DNA from: Teratosphaeria epicoccoides | Taxonomy: Eukaryota; Ascomycota; Dothideomycetes; Mycosphaerellales; Teratosphaeriaceae | Assembly: GCA_021401465.1 (NCBI GenBank) | Contig: JADDMT010000047.1 | Location: 62,001-126,000, forward strand | Reading direction: 5' to 3' | Length of the DNA stretch: 64,000 nucleotides | Shown here: piece after piece, positions 34,911 through 45,922 of the stretch | How positions within the stretch are numbered: position 1 is the stretch's first letter | Layout: every line of letters starts with the position of its first letter | Program-made: the position numbers and the translations under genes | Notes under the pieces: model-generated | Databases searched by the model: none | Seen by the model: only the letters and a program-made list of their open reading frames with translations | Told to the model about the DNA's origin: nothing

Positions 34911-35644
34911 ATGTCCGAATCGCGCGCTCGTTCGCGGTCTTTGCTCTCAGACGAACTCAAAGCCTCATTGAAGCCCGCCCCTGTGCCCAAGATGGCCGCC
35001 AACATCAATACCACGTTGGTACCGTCATGCCGTAGCAGCTGTGCAGCCTACTGACTATCTACAGTGACCCCAGGACGCCGCTCAAGAAGCCCGTCCACCC
35101 CGCCGCCGTCCACTTCCCTATTGCCTTCCTGAGCCTCGCAGTTGGGCTTGATGTCCTGCACGCCCTTGCAGGCTCCCTGCCCGCCTCCATCTCCAACAAT
35201 CTCCCATTCGCCAACGATATGACCCGCGCCTCCTACTTCCTACTCTGCATTGGTCTCATCACCTCCATCCCAGCCGTCACCACAGGCGTGGGTGAGGCGA
35301 AGAAAGCGATTGACAAGCAAGGCTTGTACGAGCAAGACGGCAAGACCATCAAGCAGAAGTTCAAGGGCGTCATCGCGCACGCTATCACCAACGACATCGT
35401 CATTGCGGTCATGACGTACATCTGGTACTGCCGCAGATCTTTGGCAAAGGATACGGTTGCGGGAAAGATTGGCGTCGCGGGCTTGGCCACGCCGGAGGCC
35501 GCATACTCGCCTCAGACGTGGATGGTGGTTGTTGAGGCCCTGATGGGTGCACTGCAGCTGTTTGCCGCCAACATTGGCGGCAGCTTGACTTACAACTACG
35601 GCTTCGGCATGGCTATTGGAGCTGGAGGCAAGAAGGCGCAGTAG
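34911..35644 (+). CDS. DUF2231-family four-helix membrane protein
   Basis: Two exons, 34911-35014 and 35065-35644, joined in phase 2 over a 50-bp intron with a weak GTTGGT donor, a TACTGAC branch site and a TACAG acceptor; 227 residues. A short basic, Ser-rich N-terminus is followed by the family motif KKPVHPAAVHFPIAFLSL and four hydrophobic helices (about 55-75, 95-115, 145-165, 190-215). DUF2231 proteins are uncharacterised membrane proteins, sometimes near redox or haem-related genes. Here it sits between two flavin-dependent monooxygenase genes in the same orientation, which may mean a role in transport or redox coupling for that locus, but nothing in the sequence proves it. An in-frame ATG at 34992 is an alternative start. 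Confidence 0.82.
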
Positions 35645-36149
35645 GATCGCGGTGATGAGGCTGACAGCAGTGGCAATGATGGTGATTTTCTGATGTGTCT
35701 GCTGCATCGTGCGTCGGTCGGCAGATCCACAATGACGAGGAGCGCCGGCGTCCTGCTTACCCGTATGTTGTAGTGCGGGAGACGTTTCTTCCTGGTGCTC
35801 GCGCATGCATGCGGACGAGAATCGCTGAGCCCGGGATGCCGTGGTCTACTCGTCACGAGTCTGAACGATCTTTTGACGAGCATCCGATTGTTTCACACCA
35901 GAAGGTTTCAGAGCTCAGGAGTTGAGGTCGAAAGTTGAGGTCTCATAGCCAGCTCGATGAAGTTTAGATAGTATCATTCCGTATTTAATACAGAGTGATA
36001 TTATGCAGGTCTTGATGCATATAACACATCCCTGGCTGGCCGCGAGCTCTCGCTGGACTTAAAACACGTCATATCATAGCTCCACCCGAGCTCTTTTGAT
36101 GGATTTCCCACTCAGTCACACCGGACACGATTCTCTTCCATCCCGACAG
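35645..36149. other. Intergenic region before the NtaA/DszA-type gene
   Basis: 505 bp; no ORF of note. AT-richer at 35965-36020. Expected to hold the promoter of the downstream monooxygenase gene. Confidence 0.4.
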
Positions 36150-37955
36150 ATGATGGCCGAGAATAGTGAGCACATAGCTCAGGCTGACGGAGACAAGCCA
36201 AAGAAGCGACTCATTCTTAACGCCTTCGTAGAATGCTGTAATGCCACCTCACCGGCAACTCTCCATCCGATTACATGCTAAACGATCCATACAGGCTCTG
36301 GACATCAAAGTCCCGGCTTGTAGCGACATCCAGATGATCGATCATCCGACTTCAACAAGTAAGCAGGCAGTGTATCCATCCAACCAATTCAGTGCATTGA
36401 TACCTAATGCCTTCTATTTCACCAACTCCAGCATAAAACACTGGACGGATCTCGCAACACTGCTTGAGAAGGGCAAGTTCCACGGCATGTTTATTGCAGA
36501 CGTGCTCGGCGGTTACGATGTCTATGGAGGGCCTCAAAATCTTACCCCAGCGATCAAATCTGGAGCGCAATGGCCTGTCAACGAGCCTCTATCAATGGTG
36601 CCAGCAATGGCTGCTGCGACCAAGTCTCTGGGATTCGGCGTGACAGTTTCGACTAGCTATGAGCAGCCGTATCACCTTGCCCGACGCCTGAGCACTGTGG
36701 ATCACCTCACCGGAGGTCGGTCTGTCGACACATCATCGTCACAATTCGCGATGGCTGACGAGATCAGGCAGAGTCGGTTGGAACGTAGTGACGAGTTATC
36801 TAGACTCAGCTGCCCGCAATCTTACCAATGGCCAACTGCAAACCGAACATGACGAGCGTTATGCCATACGCGAGGAGTACATGGAAGTCGTCTACAAGCT
36901 CTGGAACAGCTCCTGGAGATCAGATGCCGTGCAGCTCAATGATATGACCGGCGTCTACACCAATCCAGCTCTTGTCCGGGAGATCAATCATGAGGGAAAA
37001 CACTTTCAGGTCCCTGGACCGCACATCTGCCAACCTTCGCCGCAGAGGACACCTGTTATCTTGCAAGCAGGTACAAGTAAAGCCGGCAAAGGGTTTGCGG
37101 GGAAACACGCAGAAGGCGTCTTCGTATCTGCTCACAGCCCAGCTGCAGTCGCCAAGAATGTAGCAGACATCCGTCAGGAAGCCGCAGCGATGGGCAGGGA
37201 TCCTTCCTCCATCAAGTTATTGGCTAAGTTTTGTCCCATACTCGGTCGGACGAGAGAAGAAGCCCAAGCAAAGTTCGATGATTACATCCGATACGGCGAC
37301 TACGAGGGTGCTCTAGCGCTTTTCGGTGGCTGGACAGGCGTGGATATGGCTCCTTACAGCGATGACGAGGAACTGCGCTATGCGGAATCTAACGCGATCA
37401 GGTGCTATATCGAGGCGCTGTCGAAGCATGCGCCGGACGTCAATGGCGGGAAATGGACAAAGAGAACGTTGGCGGAGCACATCATGGTCGGTGGCCTTGG
37501 CGCTACGTATGTAGGCACTGCTGAAGATGTCGCGGACGAGATGGAGAGGTGGGTGAAGGAAGGTGATGTCGATGGTTTCAATGTGGTATGTCGCTGTCGT
37601 CGGTTGTTCCAGATTTGCAGCTGATGCTTTATGCCAGGCGTACGCGCTCATGCCACAGACGTTCGAAGACGTGATAGAGCTGCTGGTCCCCGAATTACAA
37701 AAACGAGGTATCTTTTGGGATGACTACCATGTGCCAGGTGGCACGTATCGCGAGAACCTGTACGAGTTGAAGGGACAGCGTGAGCCGCCAGCAGATCATC
37801 CTGCCGCGAAGCTGATTTGGAGAGCGCCTAAAACGGAGGAGGGATTGACAAATGGTGTCCATGGTCGTTTCTTCAATGGCATTGTCAATGGATATCTGGA
37901 GGACGAACCGGAGTGTCAGTATGTCGTCGATCCGCAGAGTATGCAGCTGAACTAG
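36150..37955 (+). CDS. NtaA/SnaA/DszA-family FMN-dependent monooxygenase, interrupted by an in-frame TAG
   Basis: Five exons keep phase at every junction: 36150-36237, 36295-36358, 36432-36719, 36772-37585 and 37638-37955 (523 codons before the stop; an upstream in-frame ATG at 36096 is possible). Family motifs run in order: KKRLILNAFVE, SGHQSPGL, then TAG at 36321-36323 where relatives have Trp, RHPDD, GKFHGMFIADVLGGYDVYGG, GVTVSTSYEQPYHLARR, and across an intron GGRVGWNVVTSYLDSAARN, then PVILQAGTSKAGKGFA. This family includes nitrilotriacetate and dibenzothiophene-sulfone monooxygenases that use reduced FMN. All else is intact, so the gene is either newly inactivated, read through, or starts at the ATG at 36334 (which would drop the first strand of the TIM barrel). 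It ends with a short Asn-Gly linker (NGVHGRFFNGIVNG). Confidence 0.82.
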
Positions 37956-38600
37956 CAGGATTTGCACGCGTTCTACAGGGTTCTTTACATGCTCGAGCGT
38001 AGTCTGAACAGTCCGCTCAGGTCCCCAGGCTGGGCCAATATTGCGGGCCTTTCGTATATGAATATTGCACCTTCGTGCGGGATGCCGAGTGGTGGGAGAG
38101 ACAGAAAGCCTCGGGCCATGCGGAAAGGCAAGGTGGGCGCCTAGGGCATTGAATCATCGCGCTCGCTACGGTGAAAAGCTTGAGTCCATTCGAAAGGGGC
38201 AAGCCGGTGTTTGAGTGCATGGTAGAGACCTTGCTGCATGAGATTTGTCATGCATATGTTGAGAGGTTCGAGTGCGGGTGCAAGAACTGCAGGCAAGGCA
38301 GGGCCCGCAAGCCCGCGGCGGCACTTGGTGTTCGCCATTGAAGAAGCTGGCTGAAAGGTTCTCGGGCTGCATGATTGTTTGGGACTCAATCGACTTGTCG
38401 CAGTGCGCAAGGGATTTGTGGCGTCTGGGCTGGAGCCAGGCGACGAGGACACTGAAAAGATATGCGGAGGAAGGTATCTAATAACAGCACGCACCTACAT
38501 GGAACGCACCTGTCAGCCTTATGGAGCGTACCATAACAAAGAGTGGAGGAATGAGAGACAGCACACCCGAATGTGAATATCCACGTCTTACGATGCACAT
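37956..38600. other. Convergent intergenic region
   Basis: 645 bp between the stop of the monooxygenase gene and the stop of the Nudix gene. Short overlapping ORFs only; nothing recognised. Confidence 0.4.
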
Positions 38601-39851
38601 CTACAACCTCGACGAAGAACCTAAAGCATCCTCTCTCGAAATCACCGCCAACCGCCTCGGACCCTCCTTTTTAAAGTCCACAAGAACACACTGATCCCGC
38701 GGCCCACCACGCCCAGTCTTCAACGCCTCGAGCTCCGGACCAGGCCGGTGAAGCCCCATCACAGCCCGACCATCCTCACGACGCTTGCCATCCCTCGGCG
38801 GCTGCACGCAAGGCGAAATACACATTTCGGTCCAAGAAGGCTGCCCACACTTCACAAACTCCAACAATCGCCGCCGACGGGCTTCTAGCTCTTCGCGCGC
38901 CAAAGTCGCACGCGAGACGGAGCCATAGGCCGTCGGAGACGGCAGATTGTCGAAGTGCTGTGCCACTTGATGCAGAAGGAAGAATTGTGGTGGGAAAAGG
39001 ATGATGCGGCCTTCTTGTGCTAAACGGAGCCAAGCGGAGGCGGGCAGGAAACGAGCATTGGTGTGCTCGAGACCACCGTCAGTGGTTGGCACCGGGATCC
39101 GCACTTCAGCCTCGCTGTCAGTTTGCGCAGCTTCTGATAGCGGCGTCGAGCTCAGAGTGGGCAGGAAGTAAAGATACATCTGGGTAGTGAAGCGCTTGGG
39201 CACATTTGTTGGCGTGACCCATCGAGTGAAAGGCGTCAATGCCTCGATATCCGCCCTGCCACCCTTTTGTGCCAGCCATTTCGTGAACGGGACCTTATTA
39301 CCATGCACGAGACGTCGCCCTTCTTCGCGCTCAGCCTCCGGCATTTCTATCAGTCTGCCAAATCCATTGTTCCGTGCCAGCAATATGCCAGACTCCTCAA
39401 ACGTCTCTCGAATAGCAGCAAGCCGATACACCTCGCTGTCGATATGCCGCTCAGCAGTCTCTGGTGGTGGCGGATCGCCGTCATGAAAAGTTGACACGTT
39501 GCCTCCTGGAAAGACATGCGCCGAAGGGAATGAAGATGATTGCTTCACTCTTTGGAGTAACAAGACTTGGTTGTTGGGTGAGATCAGAAGCACACTCGAG
39601 CTGGGCCGCGGCACCATTGGTATCTTCTTCTCCTTTTGCTTCTCTGGCGCCATTGGGGCGAAGCCGTTCGTTTCTATTTCGCCTCGTAATGCTCCTTGCA
39701 GTATCTTGCCGTCTTGGTCCTGCTGATCGCTGTACATAGTCGAGGTGGCGAATGTCCTGAGCGTTGGTGGGAGATTGAGCAGACCTACCAGCAGGCTCCT
39801 TGTCGTCGATGGCGCTTTGATGACGCTCTGCCCCAGTGTATTAGAAGACAT
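38601..39851 (-). CDS. Nudix hydrolase, NUDT19-like (probable peroxisomal acyl-CoA diphosphatase)
   Basis: Single exon; ATG at 39851 gives 416 residues starting MSSNTLGQSVIK. The open frame extends upstream to 40016 but that part is unlike the family. The Nudix fold begins at RPSSSVLLISPNNQVLLLQR. The Nudix box is split by an insertion of about 25 residues: FPGGNVS at its start and AAIRETFEESGILL at its end, with the catalytic RE--EE intact. A split box is characteristic of NUDT19/RP2p, which hydrolyses CoA and acyl-CoA esters in peroxisomes. The C-terminus is SSSRL; SRL is an accepted PTS1-type peroxisomal signal, which fits. A hydrophobic Thr-rich N-terminus could alternatively suggest mitochondria. 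Confidence 0.88.
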   Translation of the reverse strand: MSSNTLGQSVIKAPSTTRSLLVGLLNLPPTLRTFATSTMYSDQQDQDGKILQGALRGEIETNGFAPMAPEKQKEKKIPMVPRPSSSVLLISPNNQVLLLQRVKQSSSFPSAHVFPGGNVSTFHDGDPPPPETAERHIDSEVYRLAAIRETFEESGILLARNNGFGRLIEMPEAEREEGRRLVHGNKVPFTKWLAQKGGRADIEALTPFTRWVTPTNVPKRFTTQMYLYFLPTLSSTPLSEAAQTDSEAEVRIPVPTTDGGLEHTNARFLPASAWLRLAQEGRIILFPPQFFLLHQVAQHFDNLPSPTAYGSVSRATLAREELEARRRRLLEFVKCGQPSWTEMCISPCVQPPRDGKRREDGRAVMGLHRPGPELEALKTGRGGPRDQCVLVDFKKEGPRRLAVISREDALGSSSRL

Positions 39852-40416
39852 GATAATAAGATAGACTTTGGGCAATAGCAATAGTATTCGGTTGAAGGTC
39901 TGGCAGTCGCACCTTGCAGCGGGGCTTCCAGCTCCGATGCCGAGGTGAATTCTGTCTGCATATGGGCAAAGTCCAAAGCACATAGACAGAAGATCAACGT
40001 GCTTCGAAAATCTCACCGGCTATGTCAATAAATTCTCTTGTGACAACAGTTCTCAGAAATGCCAACTATGCTCCGAGCCGTGGCGGTCATTGTCCCGGAT
40101 GCATGCCAGAATCCCAACAGATCAGGTTCGTAATACGTGAAGTGAATGCTCGGGTCAAATCTCCGGTCTCTATGCCTCGAGACTGCCTCATACTAGGATG
40201 CACTTCGATTTACTATTACAATATGCCACAATGCGGTATGCTGTCCGTCTACCCGCAACCATTTCCATAGCCATTTTCAACCCCTTCCGCGACGCCAACG
40301 CTAATCCGAGCACAAGCCGTGACAGGAGGTAGAAAGACACATCATATCATTAGGTTCTGCTCGCAAAGAGCAATATCCTGCCCACTACCGGTATGAATCC
40401 AGAAAGGTGTGACACC
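39852..40416. other. Intergenic region between Nudix and TRP-like genes
   Basis: 565 bp; it includes the Nudix promoter and the 3' side of the TRP-like gene. No further gene seen. Confidence 0.4.
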
Positions 40417-43400
40417 TCAGTTCCTTTCGAGCACGGAACCCGAGTCTGGCGTGGTGCCGAAATGCATCTCAGCGCTCTCGCCCTGCAATGCCGCGTTGGC
40501 ACCAAAAGAGTTGTGCGTGATAGAATCCGCAGCCCTGTGGCGCCCGACGACGAAACTAGATGGGCGAGGCTCGAATTCGTTATCAGCTCCACTCAAGAGA
40601 TCTCCGGAACTGTCAAACCCGTCAAAGAGACCGTGACCTGTTGCATCCTGTGAAGGCGAACGTCCTGAGTTGTGGGGAGGTACGGACAGGCCAGTCAATT
40701 GACGCGCAGCCGCCGAGTCGCTTGCACCTGACACGTTGCGTGAAGCTGACATCGACCGATTGTGGTTCCACTGCAGGCTGTCCACGTCGCGTAACCAGCT
40801 CCGACCTTGCTCCTCAGTGTCGATATTGTCAAGCTGCGCGCTGCGCCTCGAGTTCCAGCGGGACGGCATCAGATTGATGTCGCCAAGACCCTCGACCGGT
40901 CCAAGGGAAGGTGCCGTTGTGTGACGGGCCGCATGTACAGAGCTGACATCATCACGAGCGACACTGATCTCAGGGCCGTCCCAATTGCTCTCGGGAGCAG
41001 CTGAAACCTCACGATCATGACTCGGGCGCACGGCATTCGCTGCGGCATGCCTCCCACCGTCGTGTCCAGTGGGCAGGCTTTGAAGCCCAAAATCAAAGTC
41101 CTGAGCGCCGGAAAGACGGCTTGCTCCCGCATTTCCAGTAGCATCTACTGGACTCACAGCCCTCTCGGCTCCTGCATTGGCTGGGGAGTCGTCTGGCAGG
41201 GTGCTGGGCGAATCGCGGTATGGCTCCTCGTTCATGGATGGACTAGTCTGCATTTCCACGTCCTCCGCCGGCTCCATCATCTCTTTGGGCATGCGCGAGG
41301 ACCGCACCACCTCGAAGCCTTTGCTCGGTTCTTTCTGTTTGCCCTTGAAGCCCGCTACCAGCAGCTGGAACCATGTTTGAGCGCTTGCTGCTGGGCCTTC
41401 TGGGTCTGCCGGCCCTGTCTTCAGTTTTCTCGTTGGTTGACCCGACAGCGCAGGTCCGCGCGGCTGCTCGCCGCGATAGTACAGGTCAACTTCTCGTGTA
41501 GTGTAATCAGGACGAGTGACATTGTCATTGGAATCGGAGCGATCGCGGAAGTATGCTGGAGCAGGCGAATCGCGACCAGGGTACAAAGCGCCGTCGCTGA
41601 ACTGTCTGCCATGCATTTTGCGCTCTTCAGGTCCATCTTGGTACATAAAGTCTGGCGTGACGATGCCAGATCTTGTTTTTGTTCCAGGGGTCATCAAGTC
41701 GTTGGTCGTGCGTCGTTGTCTGGGAGGTCTGTAAAAGGTGTCGGAGGCATCGCCTTTGCCTGCAAGGACCGGCTTTCCGTTCGCTGTTGACGGATAGTTG
41801 TCCGTGTCAGCACCTTGCGCGCTCACATAGTCTCCACCGCTAGAAAAGTTCTCAAAGCCACTCATGCGGCTGATGCTGGGAGCGTTCGTTCGATTGAGAA
41901 GCTGCTGGCTGCTAGCGGAAATACTCCTCGAGCGCGCGTAGTTGCTTCTGGCGTCGTGGTCTTGCAGTATGGCTGCGTTGCTCGTCATGCTACCCCTATC
42001 GCCGGCGTTCGGTCTGTCGGGTCTCTTGCGCAGCATGCGCCAGGTCAATATGCTACCCCTAACAGCACCTGTCTGCGGGTCTGCTCCGACACCAGCTGTC
42101 CGAGCAATGACCTCGATTATGGTCTGCAATGCGTTCAAAAAGAAACCAAACACCAGAACGAGAGCGTGTATGATCAATATGGCATATCCAATCCAGCCCT
42201 TGACTGACTCATTGACTCCCAGCGTCTCAACAAAAGCGATGGAGAGCAGAATGGTGATGAGGCGGGCGAGGGAGAATGCGGTATGGTAGGCATTCATGCT
42301 GGTCTGGTTTTGGAAAGGTCGAAAGCCGTTGAGGGTCAAGATCAGAATCACCTCACAAATGGCCAGGACAATGATCTGTGCAATACCGCTTGGTTGAATG
42401 GCGCCAAAGCCTACGCCTCTCATGAAGGTAATGAAGACAGGCACAAGCGCGAAAGGAGCGGCGCTATCGCTGTATGTGTTGTAGAGCGGACCGTACAGAA
42501 GCACGGTCGGCATGTCATCGAACAATATCGTGCGAGGTTTGGTGGTGAAGATGACGCGGAGGATCCAGACGCCGCCCACAAGGACGAGGACGAACAGGAC
42601 GACTGCGCAAGCCACAACACTGGCAGGCGAATTTGGTGATATGACCAGCTGGAACAAGCTTATGGACACAATCGGCAGGATGAAGTAGTTGAAGAGCAAG
42701 CGAATCATGTTGCCGACGGTGAAAGGCAGATTCTTGGACCGCAAGTCTTCCTCTGTCGTGTCGGTAAGAGTGCGGTAGATCCAGCGGCCAAGGCAACCGA
42801 GCTGGCACAGTAGCACCACAATGCCAGCGATCACAAGCAGCCAAACCGCCATGCACGCCCACACGTCCTCGATGGAGCTCATGCCCACCAGTTGACTCAT
42901 TGCCGTCATGCCGTATGTGCCATTGTACCTGTAGATGCCGTCCACCAAGCTCTGTGTTCCGTCGCCGTGGCTGACGAAGCTGTTGTTGAACTCCAGTATG
43001 GACCAGGCCGTCTGGCTGACGGCTGGCTGATAGAACCCCGGGTACTGTAGCGACAGTGCTCCCGAAAGAGTGGCGAACTGGATGTACTGCAGACAGTCTC
43101 CGAAGCCCGGAGTCACCAGTCGCAGCAAATCCGGATCCCGGCCATAGTTGCTCGTGAAGCGAAATATGTCGGTGCTGCCCCATGGCGAGAAGATGCCTGC
43201 CAACAGCACTTTGATCGCTTCTAATATCAAGACCGCTGCTGGCAGATACGTGATCAGGTTGACTATGCCGTCACCGAGATACGGTGTGATGCTGGAGCTG
43301 ATGCAGGCAATGTCGGTTGCCCCGGTGTCTCCCGACAAGATCCGGATCGTGCTGATTAATGAGGTGAAAGAGTATGGACTGCCAAATTCGTGCTGGATGG

Positions 43401-43875
43401 AGAACGCAGGCAGGTCGTATGGGTTACTCGCATTGGCGTCAAAGGATGGGCCCAGCGGACAACTGCCATTCACCAGCGTTGGGCAGAATTCCGACCCGGG
43501 CGCATCCCACGCATCATATGTCACCACCTTGAAGTTGGACAAGAGTGTAGTGTACTTGTTCGCCGTTCCGATGTCCGCAATCTTGCCGAACGTGTCATTG
43601 ACATCCCGCCACTGCGGGCTGTCCGGCGAAGGATAGGTGCCTGCGAACTGCTGGCCCGACACGTTTCCATAGATGGTGACATTGAGAGGGTAGTTGGCGT
43701 CGGCGCTGCGATTGAACTTGGCGTCGAAGAACAGCGGCGTGAACTGCAGCTGTAACGGGTCCGACTGCGTGGTCGAGTCTGGGAGGCAATTGTCGAAGTT
43801 TATGAAGGCGCCTCGGATTGCGGTCGGCAGGGTCAGGAGGAGCGCCTGCCAGGCGCGGCGGCGTGGAGCGTTCAT
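40417..43875 (-). CDS. TRP-like / FLC-family membrane channel or flavin carrier-like protein
   Basis: Intronless frame of 1152 residues. A signal peptide (about 1-23, ending near RGA) leads to a luminal ML-like domain (about 24-205) with paired Cys and several N-glycosylation sequons (NRS, NVT, NVS, NDT, NGS). About nine hydrophobic helices follow between residues 210 and 640, including NLITYLPAAVLILEAIKVLL, VAVWLLVIAGIVVLLCQLG-like and LLSIAFVETLGV segments. This is the layout of the fungal TRP/Pkd2/Flc family, which acts in calcium signalling, cell-wall integrity or ER flavin transport. The C-terminal 500 residues are hydrophilic, Ser/Arg/Asp-rich and probably cytosolic and phosphorylated. 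The exact transport function cannot be assigned. Confidence 0.9.
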   Translation of the reverse strand: MNAPRRRAWQALLLTLPTAIRGAFINFDNCLPDSTTQSDPLQLQFTPLFFDAKFNRSADANYPLNVTIYGNVSGQQFAGTYPSPDSPQWRDVNDTFGKIADIGTANKYTTLLSNFKVVTYDAWDAPGSEFCPTLVNGSCPLGPSFDANASNPYDLPAFSIQHEFGSPYSFTSLISTIRILSGDTGATDIACISSSITPYLGDGIVNLITYLPAAVLILEAIKVLLAGIFSPWGSTDIFRFTSNYGRDPDLLRLVTPGFGDCLQYIQFATLSGALSLQYPGFYQPAVSQTAWSILEFNNSFVSHGDGTQSLVDGIYRYNGTYGMTAMSQLVGMSSIEDVWACMAVWLLVIAGIVVLLCQLGCLGRWIYRTLTDTTEEDLRSKNLPFTVGNMIRLLFNYFILPIVSISLFQLVISPNSPASVVACAVVLFVLVLVGGVWILRVIFTTKPRTILFDDMPTVLLYGPLYNTYSDSAAPFALVPVFITFMRGVGFGAIQPSGIAQIIVLAICEVILILTLNGFRPFQNQTSMNAYHTAFSLARLITILLSIAFVETLGVNESVKGWIGYAILIIHALVLVFGFFLNALQTIIEVIARTAGVGADPQTGAVRGSILTWRMLRKRPDRPNAGDRGSMTSNAAILQDHDARSNYARSRSISASSQQLLNRTNAPSISRMSGFENFSSGGDYVSAQGADTDNYPSTANGKPVLAGKGDASDTFYRPPRQRRTTNDLMTPGTKTRSGIVTPDFMYQDGPEERKMHGRQFSDGALYPGRDSPAPAYFRDRSDSNDNVTRPDYTTREVDLYYRGEQPRGPALSGQPTRKLKTGPADPEGPAASAQTWFQLLVAGFKGKQKEPSKGFEVVRSSRMPKEMMEPAEDVEMQTSPSMNEEPYRDSPSTLPDDSPANAGAERAVSPVDATGNAGASRLSGAQDFDFGLQSLPTGHDGGRHAAANAVRPSHDREVSAAPESNWDGPEISVARDDVSSVHAARHTTAPSLGPVEGLGDINLMPSRWNSRRSAQLDNIDTEEQGRSWLRDVDSLQWNHNRSMSASRNVSGASDSAAARQLTGLSVPPHNSGRSPSQDATGHGLFDGFDSSGDLLSGADNEFEPRPSSFVVGRHRAADSITHNSFGANAALQGESAEMHFGTTPDSGSVLERN

Positions 43876-45200
43876 CGGGAAGATGCCATGAGAAAGCGCT
43901 ATTAATATTGAAACATCTGGTGGTGACTATCGGTCAGCCGCCAAATCTGTCTAACTGTGTAACTGTGTGGAGGCCTGAAAGGAAGCCAGAAAATCTCGCG
44001 CTCGGCTTCGACTTTCTTTGAGCCCCTACGCACCATGATTACAACGAAGATGCCAGGTCGGGATCGTATTACTGTGCACTCCCCCCCCCCCGGCCGTCTC
44101 GGATCGCAGCAAGAATGTTGACAACAGCAGAGAATGATTGTGCCACGCACCAGATGTGGAGTCTCACGTAATCGATCGCAACAAGGGGTGCGAATGGGGA
44201 AGGTTGTGGTGTTGAGACTGAGGAGCTTCTGCGTGGCTTTGCAGCACGGGTCAAGGGTGTGCGGCGGAACTGGGTCGAGCTTCGTTTCGTCCCAAACTCC
44301 ACGCTACGCCGTACGCTAGCAGTATCTCTCTATTCGGGTTGGTTTATTGGACCCTGCACTGCGTTCCCGCGGCCACAATGACAACGACAATGACGATGAC
44401 GAGTTGGAGAACGGCACCTGGACGCTCACCGGGCGATACATGTGTGTGCTCGTCTGTCCTCAGATGCAGTCGTTCAACGCGGTTTGCCATGGACCGACTT
44501 CTGCACCAATGCAAACCGACGCGCTGATGTGAACAATCGACCGATATAGGCTGTCCCTTGTTGGCACATAGCCCGGCCGATATGTATAGCTTAAATCTGT
44601 GAGAAGCAATTCCCGGACGCTTGCCAGCCATCCAGCGCGACATAATACTCGCATGGCATCCAGCACTTCTCCACCGTCGATCGCTAGGTACATATATGCA
44701 GTGGCTGTGCAATGCGGCGAGCCGGGAAGCACATGCGTGCACCGACGCACGAGCAGCTTTCACGTGGTCCTTGTTGTGTTTGGAGTATGCCCTGAACACA
44801 AGCAAGTCTCCTGACGAAGCCATCGCCTGCCCAGTGCATGGCTTTTCCTGCGAGACATGGCAAACGGCCAAACTGAGGTCTTAATCGGGCTGGTGAATTG
44901 TTGCTGGCATAAGCCGGCACGATATCATCGCTTCCGAGCCCTGCGATTCGTGACCTCCATGGACGATCACATCTGTATCCTTCGAGCTTCCTTCCCGTCG
45001 GCGGCGCAGTAGTAGTAAAGCAAATCACAGCTTGAGCTTCCCGCCCTCCTCAAGAAGCTGCATCCTCCGTACAGTATCTTCAATGCGGATCGTCATTATT
45101 GTGCTAATGATAGATCACTGCACAGGTAAGATACAAGCATAGCCATCGCCAAGCTATTGCCCAGACTCGAGATCTGCAAGGCTCTCTCTGCTCTACCACC
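43876..45200. other. Intergenic region with C11 homopolymer
   Basis: 1.3 kb between the TRP-like start and the small conserved gene on the plus strand. A run of 11 C lies at 44081-44091 and short GAC/AAC repeats at about 44378-44402. Overlapping ORFs at 44344-44871 have no recognised motif. Confidence 0.4.
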
Positions 45201-45560
45201 ATGGGCCTCTTCGCTCGGTTCAAAAAGGCGTCCGTAGCCTCCCGCACAGCTCAGCCCGAAGCTGCTCCCATGCAAGACGACACTGCCACGCCTCTCTCCG
45301 CGGCCCCCGACACCACCGCCCTCACCAAGCGCCGGGCAAGCTGGTTCAAAAGATCGTCGGCCGCTGAGTCCGGAGCAAAGGAGAAAGGGCAATCCATCTC
45401 CGACTCCGGGCCCTACATCTGGGCTTTCAACCCAGCGACTGGCAAGGAAGGGCTGCAGAAGAACCCGCATTGGCCGAACGAAGATAGCTGGAAGAGGGAG
45501 CAGACGAGCGGCTGGGCGATGGGGAGTATGTACGGGAAGGAGACGAGGAACATGGGTTGA
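45201..45560 (+). CDS. Small conserved-looking hydrophilic protein, unknown function
   Basis: A 119-residue single-exon frame starting MGLFARFKKAS in a good context (CCACCATGGGC). The first 65 residues are basic and Ser/Ala/Thr-rich. The C-terminal 50 are rich in Trp and Gly, with SGPYIWAFNPATGKEGLQ and PHWPNEDSWKREQ, which look like a conserved short motif region. There is no signal peptide or membrane helix. Gly2 and a basic N-terminus might permit lipid modification, but residue 6 is Arg, a poor fit to the myristoylation consensus. It converges with the Sds3-like gene 363 bp downstream. Confidence 0.65.
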   Translation: MGLFARFKKASVASRTAQPEAAPMQDDTATPLSAAPDTTALTKRRASWFKRSSAAESGAKEKGQSISDSGPYIWAFNPATGKEGLQKNPHWPNEDSWKREQTSGWAMGSMYGKETRNMG

Positions 45561-45922
45561 TGCATCGCTGCGGCAGTGTCAGAAGCGCATCTGGGAGCAC
45601 AGAACAAGTTGAGCGTTTGTGTTTGCAAGGCATGCTATGTCGACGGATGGTACGCAGATACGAATGATGAATGGAACACAATAATTGTGAGAATGATCTC
45701 TTCGTAAGCGCCGAGGAAAGCTCGAGTCGGTGAACGGATTCAATGTTTCAGAAGTATTTGAGGCAAATCAGCAGCTGGAAGTCTCGTCCCGAATCACCAT
45801 TTTCATTGCAAGACTAGCTGCTGCAACTCTGATCTGGTGACCGATTGACACCTTCAGGCCTCAAGCGACTGGCGCAGGCATGGTATGCTATCACAGTGGA
45901 ACGACTCGGGGCCGATTAGCCC

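Noticed and set aside
39852..40016. N-terminal extension of the Nudix ORF
   Set aside because: Family similarity starts after the ATG at 39851 and the extension looks like untranslated leader.
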